Made by a program: the position numbers and the translations under genes
In this document: one piece after another, positions 1-9,446 of the stretch
How the letters are laid out: each line of letters begins with the position of its first letter
Numbering within the stretch: position 1 is the stretch's first letter
The notes under the pieces: model-generated
Seen by the model: the letters and a program-made list of their open reading frames with translations, nothing else
Databases searched by the model: none
What the model was told of the DNA's origin: nothing
Origin: Erodium maritimum
Lineage: Eukaryota; Streptophyta; Magnoliopsida; Geraniales; Geraniaceae
Length of the DNA stretch: 64,000 nucleotides
Assembly: GCA_963921825.1 (NCBI GenBank)
Contig: OY997589.1
Span: forward strand, 51,330,546 to 51,394,545
Reading direction: 5' to 3'

Positions 1-231
1 TGGTGTTTTGGTGGCCGTGAGTGCCCGTGGAGTTATGAACCCGTACTTTACCATTGGTGTCTTGGGTGGCCATGAGGGCCCGTAGGGTTGTTGAACCTGT
101 GTTTGGTTGTTGGTGTCTTGTCGGCCTTGAGTGCCTGTGGAGTTGTCACCGGTGTCGTTACTGTCTGTTTGAACTTGTTTGTGATTGTGATTGGTTACTG
201 GTTACTGGTGGAGGTTGTGTGGTGTAGCTAG

Positions 232-381
232 CCTCCCGACTGGGATCGGGAGAAGCGGAGGGGTTGTGGGTTAGCTCCCCGACTGGGATTGGGGGAAGGA
301 CGCGCGGGTGTGGCTAACCACCCGACTGGGATCGGGTGAAGTGGAGAGGTTGTGGGTTAGCCTCCCGACTGGGATCGGGAG
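232..381 (+). repeat. Four consecutive hairpins with covarying stems in LTR-A
   Basis: Four short stem-loops share the loop CTGGGA: stems at 233-239/246-252 (CTCCCGA with TCGGGAG), 277-282/289-294 (CCCCGA with TTGGGG), 319-325/332-338 (CACCCGA with TCGGGTG) and 362-368/375-381 (CTCCCGA with TCGGGAG). The second base of the stem is T, C or A, and its partner changes with it to A, G or T. The same cluster is repeated in the 3' LTR (about 8720-8870) and in the LTR at 24126-27345 (about 26618-26768). The role is unknown. Confidence 0.8.
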
Positions 382-669
382 AAGTTGCGCGACAGGTCGA
401 CCGCCTGACCACGTCTATGATCGGTAAAAGGGCGAGAGACAGAGATTGGTTACTGAGCAGCCGGTTTGCGATCCTTTGTGATCTTGTTTGGTATTGTGTG
501 GTCAGTCGTGTCTTGGAGGAGGTCGTCGATCGTAGTGTGGGGTCTACATAATGTATCCGAGTGTTGAGTCAGTTGAGGAAAAGACTGGTCGTGTGTGTGT
601 CTTTGAGTCGTTGTTAGTGTCATCGGCTTTGTCTACTAATTATGCCGTAGTCAGTATGTTATCTGTGGT

Positions 670-687
670 GGTGAGCGAACGCTCACC
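670..687. repeat. Conserved 18-nt palindrome of Ty3 LTRs
   Basis: Arms GGTGAGCG and CGCTCACC are separated by 2-3 variable bases. It recurs in every Ty3 LTR 3' part in the window: 9157-9174, 15155-15172, 23327-23345, 27054-27071, 33406-33423, 40073-40090 and 60350-60367. The arms are identical in all eight; only the centre differs (AA, AAA, or TG in one minus copy). On the LTR strand it is followed by CTGCTTTTCCTA and usually CAGGTA. Confidence 0.85.
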
Positions 688-962
688 CCTAGCTGCTTTT
701 CCTACAGGTACCGTTCGTAGTCTGGACTAGGTGAGCTTCTGAAGCTTGAAGAGCTTGAAGCGGGTTGCTGGGTGTTTTGAGTCTAGAGACGTGTATCTCG
801 TTTTGCCCAAGTGTGGGACTTTTATTTTGAGGTGTAAATATTATTCTTTTGTGGAACTAAACTGACTTTATAGGTGATTTATCGAAAACAGGTTTCAGTC
901 TTGTAACTTTCTAAACGTTCGCGTCCCTAGTTTCGGTTCGCTGAAATTGGGGCGTGACAGCT

Positions 963-974
963 TGGTATCAGAGC
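963..974 (+). other. Primer binding site (initiator tRNA-Met)
   Basis: TGGTATCAGAGC lies three bases after the 5' LTR end. It is the standard plant retroelement PBS, complementary to the 3' end of initiator methionine tRNA, where minus-strand DNA synthesis starts. Confidence 0.95.
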
Positions 975-1583
975 TCGAGGTTTCACACCTCGGACTACAC
1001 GTCAATTAGGTGGGAGAGTCGAGTCGGTAGAGTCCCGTCTTGCGTTGGGTACGCAAGTCGGAACTCGGGTGTACACCCATTAGGATTTGAGTCCTGTTTT
1101 GTTTTTGTGCTTGTGCAGTACGGGGCTACTGGCACAATGTTTGTGTGTTGCTGCGTGAAACGTTTTTAAACTGTCGCGACTCGACTCAGGAGCGCTCCTG
1201 TGGTCGAGCGTGACGGTGTTGGTATCAAGTGGCCACAACGTAGTTCGGGGACGCCTGGACGGGGTTGTAACCACCTGATGCCAAGAAATGAGGTTTTTTA
1301 ATGAAGCGAAAAAAAAAAAGGTTTAAGGTTGTTGGCCCTTTTGGCATGTCTTGAACTTGATTGGCCCTGTGGGCGTATGTTTGATTTTGGTTGGCCCGGT
1401 GGGCAAGGTTCGACTCTGGTTGTTTTGTCGTCGCTCGTGTGGTATATGTCGGTGTGGTCTCGTATACTAATACTATATATAAGGTGTGTTTAGCTTGAGC
1501 GGTGTGGCGCTTTAGTGACATACGCGATAGAGTAAACTTAGACCGTGTGAGCGTTGGCTTTTTTTTGAACTTGTCGCCTTTAT
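975..1583 (+). other. Untranslated leader of the Ty3 element
   Basis: About 600 bases between PBS and gag with no credible coding frame. The region after the PBS holds an inverted pair (CGAGG TTTCACA CCTCG, about 975-991). A-rich and T-rich runs occur at 1309-1320 and 1560-1567. In this family the leader normally carries packaging signals; I cannot point to one. Confidence 0.7.
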
Positions 1584-2984
1584 TTGAGTTCGCACACTGA
1601 ACGTTTGCGTGTATCCGTGCAGAGGATACTGTTCATGGCTCGCGGAAGGCGCGGACGAGCATCAGGAACGCAGGGTCAGGCACCCACGCGAGGCCGGCGG
1701 GGGCGGTCAGCAGGGGCACCAGGGAGGGTGCCAGCCGTCGAGCCCGCCGACTACGCGGAGGCACAGGGCACTCCCGTCGGAGAAGACGGGAGAAGTGATG
1801 CGGGGCCATCTGCAGGTACCCCTAGTGTTCCACCAGTCGCGGACCCTCCAGTGATGACTGCCCTGGATGAGCTTACCAGGACCGTTCAGAGTTTGGTGGC
1901 GGTCATCGCGAGCCGAGAGTCGGCTTCGCCAGCACCAGAGGCAGCCGCAGTTCCGATGAGGGCCGCTCAGACAGAGGATCTTACCTCCCGAGCGCTACTC
2001 GATTTCCTGAAGCTCGGGATACCTGTTTTTGTCGGGGAGCCAAATCCCGACCTAGCCGAGCGATGGATAGAGCAGGTCACACGAGACCTGGACACTTTGG
2101 GTGTCGAGGATGGCCGTCGGAGAGTGTCCTTCGCGGCCCATCAGCTGAGAGACAGCGCCTACCACTGGTGGGGGCGGGTGAAGGACACAGTCGGATACGA
2201 CTACAGCGTATTCCAGGAGGTATTCATGGCACAGTACTTTCCCGAGTCGGCTCGGCTGGAGCGACATCGGCAGTTCTTATACCTGGAGCAGGGAGAGATG
2301 ACAGTGGCACAGTACGAGGCCAGGTTCACAGCCTTAGCCAGATTCGCGCCTGAGATGGTGTCTAGCGAGACGAACCGTTGCCTGCGGTTCCAGGACGGAC
2401 TGAGGCTGGGCATCCGGAACCAGGTTCTCGCCTTGAGGATACGGAAGTATACCGATCTAGTGGACACCGCGGCTATAGTGGAGCAGGGCATCCGGGATGC
2501 AGCCAGGGGCCGTGAGGTCCGACCTCGGCCGATCAGTTGGACCGGGCCGTCAGACTCACGAGACTCGCGGAGGCAAAGGACCGCGGGATCCTTCCGACCA
2601 CCGCCTCATCAGAGTGGATCGAGACAGCGGGGTTCAGTGGCAGCAGTTGGGCCAGTCGCTCCAGAGAGGGCGCCGGCGTGCTTTACTTGCGGGCAGCAAG
2701 GCCACTTCCGTCGCGAGTGCCCGATGGAAGGAGTACCTACGGCGCGGCCAGCGACCAGCCGGACCAGCCAGGGCACGGAGTCGAGAGCCAACGAGATCAG
2801 CTGTTTTCGATGCGGCCAGGTTGGGCACACCATTGCATGGTGCCGTGAGCCGTCGAGGGCAACATCAGCGCAGCGACCGCAGCAGTCGCGGACCGTACAG
2901 TTGCCTAGGGGACGTCCTCGTCAGGGTCAGCAGTCCAGACCGTCACAGCCTTCTACGAGCGCACCGGTTCCGAGACAGCAGTAG
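1584..2984 (+). CDS. gag: Gag polyprotein (capsid and nucleocapsid)
   Basis: A 466-residue Gag that forms the virus-like particle and binds element RNA in the cytoplasm. The N-terminus is basic and low in complexity (RGRRGRASG..). The retrotransposon gag domain lies at roughly residues 130-300 and includes the WIEQ, WWGR and FMAQYFP motifs. Two CCHC zinc knuckles follow: C366-C369-H374-C379 (CFTCGQQGHFRREC) and C407-C410-H415-C420 (CFRCGQVGHTIAWC). Start choice is uncertain: ATG at 1584, or the in-frame ATG at 1635 that begins MARGRRGRA. In Tekay-type elements gag and pol are usually one frame; here the frame ends at TAG 2982-2984 and then continues open in the same frame into protease. This is most simply a nonsense mutation, although a read-through stop cannot be excluded. 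Confidence 0.9.
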   Translation: MSSHTERLRVSVQRILFMARGRRGRASGTQGQAPTRGRRGRSAGAPGRVPAVEPADYAEAQGTPVGEDGRSDAGPSAGTPSVPPVADPPVMTALDELTRTVQSLVAVIASRESASPAPEAAAVPMRAAQTEDLTSRALLDFLKLGIPVFVGEPNPDLAERWIEQVTRDLDTLGVEDGRRRVSFAAHQLRDSAYHWWGRVKDTVGYDYSVFQEVFMAQYFPESARLERHRQFLYLEQGEMTVAQYEARFTALARFAPEMVSSETNRCLRFQDGLRLGIRNQVLALRIRKYTDLVDTAAIVEQGIRDAARGREVRPRPISWTGPSDSRDSRRQRTAGSFRPPPHQSGSRQRGSVAAVGPVAPERAPACFTCGQQGHFRRECPMEGVPTARPATSRTSQGTESRANEISCFRCGQVGHTIAWCREPSRATSAQRPQQSRTVQLPRGRPRQGQQSRPSQPSTSAPVPRQQ

Positions 2985-3419
2985 AGTCACGGGTATTCAG
3001 CGGCCAGCGCGCCGGGTCAGAGGCAGCAGGCCTCGCAGGGGAGAGTCTATGCAGTCACCGACTCTAGAGCCCCAGGAACTAGCACGTACCGCGAGACCAT
3101 CCAGGGTACGTGTTTATTGTATCACTTATGGGCTTTATTCTTGTTTGATACCGGGGCGTCGCACTCTTTTATTTCGTCGAGTTGTGCCGAGAGGTTGGGG
3201 TTGAGCTTAGAGCCGTTGAGCCCACCTCTATGTCTGGACACCCCAGTTGGGGGTGGTGCATCGTTGACTAGAGTATGTCGTGCCTGCGAGATTAGAGTCG
3301 CATACTGTCCTTGCCCTGGGGATCTTCTCGTGTTAGGGATGACTACCTTTGATGTGATTTTGGGTATGGATTGGCTGTCGAGGTACCGAGCCAACATCGT
3401 TGCTATAGACGACGAGTGA
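2985..3419 (+). pseudogene. Aspartic protease of the Ty3 element
   Basis: Same reading frame as gag, directly after its TAG. The catalytic triplet context DTGAS starts at 3147, and the flap and hydrophobic segment VILGMDWL follows at about 3355-3378, as in retroviral-type aspartic proteases. This enzyme cuts the Gag-Pol precursor. The frame runs into TGA at 3417, while the homologous protein continues in another frame from about 3400, so a small indel lies between about 3395 and 3416. Confidence 0.88.
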
Positions 3420-4912
3420 CAGTGACAGTGGGCGGTACGAAGGTGACGTGCGTGCTGGGAAGTAAGAGTGGGGTTCTCCTGTCGGCGTTGTCCGCAGAGG
3501 AGGAAGTACCGGCTGTGCAGAGCCGAGAGTTACCGAGAGTGGTATGCGAGTTCCCCGAGGTCTTTCCTGAGGAGTTGAGCGGGCTGCCACCGATTCGTGA
3601 GGTGGAGTTCGGGATTGACCTAGTGCCGGGAACGGCGGCGATATCGATGGCGCCTTACAGGTTTGCACCGGCCGAATTGACTGAGCTGAAGCGTCAGCTG
3701 GAGGAGCTTCAGCAGAAGGGGTTTATCCGTCCGAGTGCATCGCCGTGGGGAGCACCAGCACTCTTCGTGAAGAAGAAGAGTGGAGAGCTACGGATGTGTA
3801 TAGATTACCGGAAGCTAAACCGGGTTACGGTGAAGAACCGGTACCCGATGCCGAGGATCGACGACTTGTTCGACCAGTTGAGAGGGGCGACTCACTTCTC
3901 GAAGATCGATCTGCGATCCGGTTATTATCAGTTGCGAGTCCGTGAGGGGGACGTCGCAAAGACTGAATTCCGGACACGCTATGGGCACTACGAGTTCCTA
4001 GTGATGCCATTCGGACTGACGAACGCGCCAGCAGCGTTCATGGACCTGATGAACAGCATCTTCCGGCCGTACCTAGATCAGTTTGTGGTGGTATTTGTGG
4101 ACGACATCCTGATATATTCGCAGAACGAGGCGGCGCATAAGGCACATCTGAGGGCTGTTCTGACCCTACTACGCAAGCATCAGCTATATGCCAACCGGGA
4201 GAAGTGCGAGTTCTGGCTCTCTGAGGTGAGGTTCCTCGGCCACATTGTATCCCGTGACGGTATCCTGGTCGATCCGTCGAAGGTCGACGCGGTCTCAAAG
4301 TGGGTACGGCCCACGAGTGTTTTCGAGATCCGCAGCTTTCTGGGATTGGCAGGCTACTATAGGCGATTTGTCCAAGATTTTGCACGACTAGCCGCACCGA
4401 TGACTCTGTTGACGCGCAAGGATGTCGGATTCGTGTGGACAGCCGACTGTGAGCGTGCGTTCGCGGAGCTGAAGACTCGGCTGACTACAGCTCCAGTGTT
4501 AGTGGTGCCCGAGCGAGGAATTGGTTATGATGTTTACTGCGATGCGTCCGGAGAGGGACTGGGCTGCGTGCTGATGCAGTCGGGCAGAGTTGTGGCTTAT
4601 GGCTCCAGGCAGTTGAAGATACACGAGCGCAACTATCCTACCCACGACTTGGAGCTAGCAGCAGTCGTGTTTGCACTGAAGAGCTGGCGATATTATCTGT
4701 ACGACGAGGGGTTTCAGGTGTTCTCGGATCACAAGAGCCTCAAGTACATATTTTCCCAGCGAGACCTGAACATGCGTCAGCGACGGTGGATGGAACTACT
4801 CGAGGAGTACGACTTCGAGCTACACTACCACCCAGGCAAGGCGAACGTTGTCGCCGACGCCTTGAGTAGGAAGTCGGCTCCGAGCCTCGCCAGCATATCT
4901 GTCCGAGAGTGA
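3371..4912 (+). pseudogene. Reverse transcriptase and RNase H of the Ty3 element
   Basis: An open stretch of 513 codons. The first ATG is an internal codon, not a genuine start. The RT domain (about residues 100-285) includes CIDYRKLN, the [10 protein letters not shown] motif, the MPFGLTNAP motif and the catalytic FVDD at residues 242-245. RNase H (about 385-500) begins with [10 protein letters not shown] (D391), then [13 protein letters not shown] and the terminal ADALSR. It copies element RNA to DNA in the particle. All catalytic residues I can identify are present, so this domain has not decayed much. It ends at TGA 4910-4912, after which the same frame continues into integrase. Confidence 0.93.
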
Positions 4913-6346
4913 TGCATGATGGGGGAGCTGAGCACATTCGGGCTTGAGCTAGAGGAGGTTACTGGCGGTGTTGTCATGTGCTCACTAGTGGCTCAGCCCT
5001 CACTGCTTGCCCAAGTGCTGGAGGCGCAGACAGAGGACGTCGAAGCATCAGAGATACGCGAGAGAGTCGTCAGGGGTGACGAGGTGGTGGGCTGGCAGGA
5101 CAGCACTGATTGGGGACTACGATACCGCGGGGGGCTATTCGTACTGGTTAACTATAGAGACGCCGTGTTACGAGAGGCACACCATTCGCGTCTCACCGTG
5201 CATCCGGGGGGCACCAAGATGTACCGTGACCTCAGACGGCACTACTGGTGGCGCGGTATGAGGAGAGCAGTCGCAGAGTTTGTATCGAGATGCCTTGTCT
5301 GTCAGCAGGTGAAGGCCGAGCATCAGCGTCTAGCGGGATTGTTACAGCCACTACCGATTGCTCAGTGGAAGTGGGAACACATTACGATGGACTTCGTGTG
5401 TGGACTACCGAGATCACCCAAGGGAAACGACGCCGTGTGGGTGGTAGTCGACCGGTTGACTAAGTCGGCCCACTTTCTGGCTATGAGGATGACAGACCCG
5501 GTCGACAAGTTGAGCAGCCTGTATATCCAGGAGATAGTGCGTCTCCACGGGGTCCCGGTGTCGATAGTGTCTGACAGGGATCCCCGCTTCACGTCCAGGT
5601 TTTGGCCGAGTCTGCAGAAGGCATTGGGGACCGAGGTGCTACTCAGTACAGCACATCATCCCCAGACGGACGGTCAGTCTGAGCGTACCATTCAGATCTT
5701 GGAGGACATGCTGCGAGCATGTGTGCTGGATTTCAGGGGATCTTGGGAAACCCACCTGCCTTTGGCCGAGTTCGCCTACAACAACAGCTTCCAGGCCAGT
5801 ATCGGGATGGCACCGTTCGAAGCGTTGTATGGGAGGCCGTGTCGGTCACCAGTGTGTTGGGCAGAGGTGGGGGACAAGAGTCTGCTGGGGCCAGATCTTG
5901 TCAGAGAGACGACGGAGAAAGTCGCACTGATCCGCGATCGGCTGAGGACAGCACAGAGCCGACAGAAGAGTTATGCCGACAGGCGACGTCGACCCCTTGA
6001 GTTTGCAGTCGGGGATCACGTGTTCCTGAAGGTGAGCCCGAGGAAGGGGCTGGTGCGGTTCAGGCGAAGCGGGGGCAAGTTGGCTCCGAGGTACATTGGC
6101 CCGTTCCAGATTTTGGGCAGAGTGGGAACAGTGGCATATCGTCTGGCGTTGCCACCGCAACTTGGGAGAGTCCATGACGTCTTCCACGTGTCTCAGTTGC
6201 GGCAGTACAATGCAGACCCCTCCCACGTCATCGAGTGGACAGATATCGAGGTGGCTGATGATGTCTCCTATGAGGAGCAGCCGGTTCGGATTATGGACAC
6301 GCGGGAGCAGATTCTGCGGGGAGGCAAGATTATCTATTTGGTATGA
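4913..6346 (+). pseudogene. Integrase of the Ty3 element
   Basis: Reads on in frame after the TGA at 4910; the first available ATG is at 4916. The HHCC zinc-binding region (HHSRLTVHPG ... CLVCQQ, about residues 85-125) is followed by the catalytic triad D159 (TMDFV), D220 (SDRDPRF) and E256 (DGQSERT), giving D..D-35-E spacing. A GPF module (PRYIGPFQILG, about residue 390) precedes the C-terminus. The enzyme inserts the cDNA into host chromosomes. The protein stops at TGA 6344-6346 inside the chromodomain. Confidence 0.93.
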
Positions 6347-6472
6347 GTGCAGTGGAAGCACCACGGGGCTGAATCGACTTGGGAGCGCGAGGACGAGGTT
6401 CGCGCGAAGTATCCCGCCTTGTTCGTTTCCCGAGGTACGCTGTTTCAAATTTCGTGGGCGAAATTCCTTTAA
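6347..6472 (+). pseudogene. Chromodomain remnant after a premature stop
   Basis: The frame stays open after the TGA for 41 codons to TAA at 6470. It contains VQWKHHG and TWEREDEVRAKYP, which match the core of the C-terminal chromodomain of Tekay-type integrases; the first half of the domain lies before the stop (around residues 455-476). In the family this domain directs integration towards particular chromatin. The TGA fits a C-to-T change at a CG site. Confidence 0.8.
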
Positions 6473-6483
6473 GGAGGGTAGAT
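6471..6483 (+). other. Polypurine tract
   Basis: AAGGAGGGTAGAT lies directly before the TG that opens the 3' LTR and overlaps the last stop codon. It is the plus-strand DNA primer site. Confidence 0.9.
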
Positions 6484-6700
6484 TGTAAAACCCGCTTCGT
6501 TTCGTAAGGTATTATTTTGCAAACGAGAACCTTAGGGTAAGTTTTTGAAACGAGTGCAAAAAAAAAAAAAAAAAAAAAATAGGTCTGGACCAGGCCAGGC
6601 CCGCAGGCCCAGCCCAGCCCAGCTGAGGCCCAATCTGGTCAGGGATGGGTATATAACCCACCCTTACCTCAGAAACCCTAGCACCCTCACAACCCAGCCG

Positions 6701-6739
<39 letters not shown>

Positions 6740-9446
6740 CCGACCCTCACTCCCTCTCTCTCCTCTCTCGTCTTCTCCGGTGAAACCGGCACCGGCCGCC
6801 ATCGCTCCGGCCTCTCCTCCGTCCGACCACGCCGCCACGTCCCCGAACCCCGACCTCCCTCTCCTCCGTCCGACCACGCCGCCACGTCCCCGAGCCCCGA
6901 CCTCCCTCTCCTCCGTCCGACCACACCGTCCCGTCCTCTTCTCCTCCGTCCCGACGCCGTCACCGGTCCGGCCAGCCACGAAATCCCGTCCCCGAACCCC
7001 GACCTCCCTCTTCTCCGTCCGACCACGTCCCGGCCGAACCCCGACCTTCCATCTCCGTCCGACCACGCCCAGCTCCGGCCACCGGTCTCATCCCGAGCTC
7101 CGACCGTCCACCGCCGCCTCCGATCTCTCCGTCCCGAGCCGTTCGGACCCGAGCTCCCGCCGTCGCCGGCGAGCTGGTCAGATCCGGAACGGGACGAGCC
7201 GTCCGGACCCGCGCCGACACCGCCGTGCACCGCCGTCCACCGCCGCCACCGTTTCCTCACGGTTAGTTCTCGGCCCGTGGAAGCTCGGCCGACCGGCGCC
7301 GGTGGTCGGCCGGACCGAGCAGATCCGTTCTTCTTCGTCTTTGCTTTCCCGTTCCCGAGTTCGTTCAGATCCGGTCGGGATGGAACGGAGCTCCCGAAAT
7401 GGAAGGGAACAGAACAGAAAACGTAGATCTGTTTAAAAATTTTGTAGTATTGTTGTAAATCTGAAAATTGTAAAGTTGAACAAAGTTTTGATATTATCGT
7501 TATGTTTCGAACGTTTTTCCAGATTTTTGTGTTAACGTTGAAGAAGAAAAGGGTTTAATTTGAACGTTACGTCGAAAAATCTGTTTTAGGTTAAAAGTTC
7601 GATTAATTAGTTATCGATAAAACTAAATCGGGTGAATTAATTGGGTTCTAAAACGAAGGTCGGTCGTTAAACGAATTTGAGTGAAGTTAAATCAAAAGGG
7701 AGGGAAAACGAAATCAAATCGGTTTTAGAAGGGTTTCGGACCAAAAAATATCAAGTTTGGAAACGAGCGGAAGGAAACCGTTGTGTTCAAGTCAAGTCGT
7801 TTTTAAACAAAGCAAAGGAGTCCAAAGACGGTTTTAAGTTAAAAAGGGGTTTAAACTGGGTTTGGATCAAACCTGGGTTCGGTGCGCGGGTGCTCGAACC
7901 CGATCCGTCGTAACCCGACTTTTATCCCGCTCGAGTGTAAACGATAACTGTCAAGTTTAAAATGGACAAATCGTAGCCGTCAACTTAACGGCGGAACCGT
8001 TATTATTTTTGGGCTCTGAGTTACTTATTTTCGACCGGTTCGCACTAGTTTAAAGTGAGTTAAATCTGTGTTCTTTTAGATCGTGCTGCGGACCGAGGCA
8101 AAGGGAGGCTCGGCGAGTGACTGCGATTCATCTCGGGTTTAGTGGAGCGCTTCTGGAGTTGCTTTCGAGGTAGGGAAAAGTAGCCGGATCTCGGCCCTGA
8201 CTAAGGAAAGTTAACTGTAGAATTGCATGTGGCACCGGGGTATCGTGGGTATTTAGGTTGTCGAATATTAGAAATGCATGATACGGGAATGTAGCGAATA
8301 CTGGAAATGCATGTGACACTTAGTAGTGTCGTAGGAGCAGAAAACTTAGCGTTAACTGTGTTACTGGAGGCATATGACCATGCCCGGAGGTTGTTGTGTG
8401 TAAATTGTTGTTGAGTTTGGGTGGCCTTGAGAGCCCGTGTTATTTATTGTTGAGTCTTGGGTGGCCATGAGAGCCCGTGTTGTCGTTTTGGTGTTTTGGT
8501 GGCCGTGAGTGCCCGTGGAGTTATGAACCCGTACTTTACCATTGGTGTCTTGGGTGGCCATGAGGGCCCGTAGGGTTGTTGAACCTGTGTTTGGTTGTTG
8601 GTGTCTTGTCGGCCTTGAGTGCCTGTGGAGTTGTCACCGGTGTCGTTACTGTCTGTTTGAACTTGTTTGTGATTGTGATTGGTTACTGGTTACTGGTGGA
8701 GGTTGTGTGGTGTAGCTAGCCTCCCGACTGGGATCGGGAGAAGCGGAGGGGTTGTGGGCTAGCTCCCCGACTGGGATTGGGGGAAGGACGCGCGGGTGTG
8801 GCTAACCACCCGACTTGGATCGGGTGAAGTGGGGAGGTTGTGGGTTAGCCTCCCGACTGGGATCGGGAGAAGTTGCGCGACAGGTCGACCGCCTGACCAC
8901 GTCTATGATCGGTAAAGGGCGAGAGACAGAGATTGGTTACTGAGCAGCCGGTTTGCGATCCTTTGTGATCTTGTTTGGTATTGTGTGGTCAGTCGTGTCT
9001 TGGAGGAGGTCGTCGATCGTAGTGTGGGGTCTACATAACGTATCCGAGTGTTGAGTCAGTTGAGGAAAAGACTGGTCGTGTGTGTGTCTTTGAGTCGTTG
9101 TTAGTGTCATCGGCTTTGTCTACTAATTATGCCGTAGTCAGTATGTTATCTGTGGTGGTGAGCGAACGCTCACCCCTAGTTGCTTTTCCTACAGGTACCG
9201 TTCGTAGTCTGGACTAGGTGAGCTTCTGAAGCTTGAAGAGCTTGAAGCGGGTTGCTGGGTGTTTTGAGTCTAGAGACGTGTATCTCGTTTTGCCCAAGTG
9301 TGGGACTTTTATTTTGAGGTGTAAATATTATTCTTTTGTGGAACTAAACTGACTTTATAGGTGATTTATCGAAAACAGGTTTCAGTCTTGTAACTTTCTA
9401 AACGTTCGCGTCCCTAGTTTCGGTTCGCTGAAATTGGGGCGTGACA
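6484..9446 (+). mobile_element. 3' LTR of the Ty3 element (LTR-A, 2963 bp)
   Basis: Starts TGTAAAACCCGCTTCG and ends GGGGCGTGACA. It contains an A run (6559-6579), a TATA box (6650-6656), a CT-rich run (6710-6737), a very GC-rich stretch (about 6780-7330), an AT-richer middle, and then the tandem and hairpin block shared with the 5' LTR. Reading frames in the GC-rich part are low-complexity Pro/Ser/Arg strings and I do not treat them as genes. Confidence 0.95.
6650..6656 (+). promoter_or_regulatory. TATA box of LTR-A
   Basis: TATATAA stands about 166 bp inside the LTR, followed by ACCC and ACCCTAGC. Transcription would start about 30 bp downstream, near 6682, which would make 6484 to about 6681 the U3 region. 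Confidence 0.7.

Larger units (their letters stand above)
1..959 (+). mobile_element. 5' LTR of the Ty3 element (3' part only, LTR-A)
   Basis: These bases match 8489-9446 almost exactly. They end in GGGGCGTGACA immediately before the PBS. The visible part holds minisatellite-like units (GGTGGCC..GAG..CCCGT, 1-140), a cluster of hairpins (232-381), an 18-nt palindrome (670-687) and the conserved terminal block. The LTR promoter would lie upstream of the window. Confidence 0.95.
1..9446 (+). mobile_element. Ty3/gypsy chromovirus (Tekay/Del-like), 5' LTR incomplete
   Basis: An LTR retrotransposon in canonical order: LTR (1-959, cut by the window edge), PBS (963-974), leader, gag, protease, reverse transcriptase, RNase H, integrase, chromodomain remnant, polypurine tract (6471-6483), LTR (6484-9446). 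The order PR-RT-RH-INT marks Ty3/gypsy, and the C-terminal chromodomain marks a chromovirus. The two LTRs, compared by eye over 958 sites, differ by about 5 substitutions and one 1-bp indel. The coding frame is broken by TAG at 2982, a frameshift near 3400, TGA at 4910 and TGA at 6344, so this copy cannot make a full polyprotein by ordinary translation. The 3' flank is AATTC-like retroelement DNA; the left TSD lies outside the window. Confidence 0.95.

Noticed and set aside
963..974. Possible tRNA gene near TGGTATCAGAGC
   Set aside because: Only the 12-base PBS complement is present; no cloverleaf or A/B boxes follow.
6545..7436. Long frames (293, 218 and, on the minus strand, 184 and 174 codons) in the GC-rich part of the 3' LTR; similar ones at 17189-17818 and 30775-31308
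   Set aside because: Low-complexity Pro/Ser/Arg or Gly/Arg strings in a GC-rich non-coding LTR region. Several frames are open at the same time, no domain is visible, and homologous LTR copies do not keep the frame.
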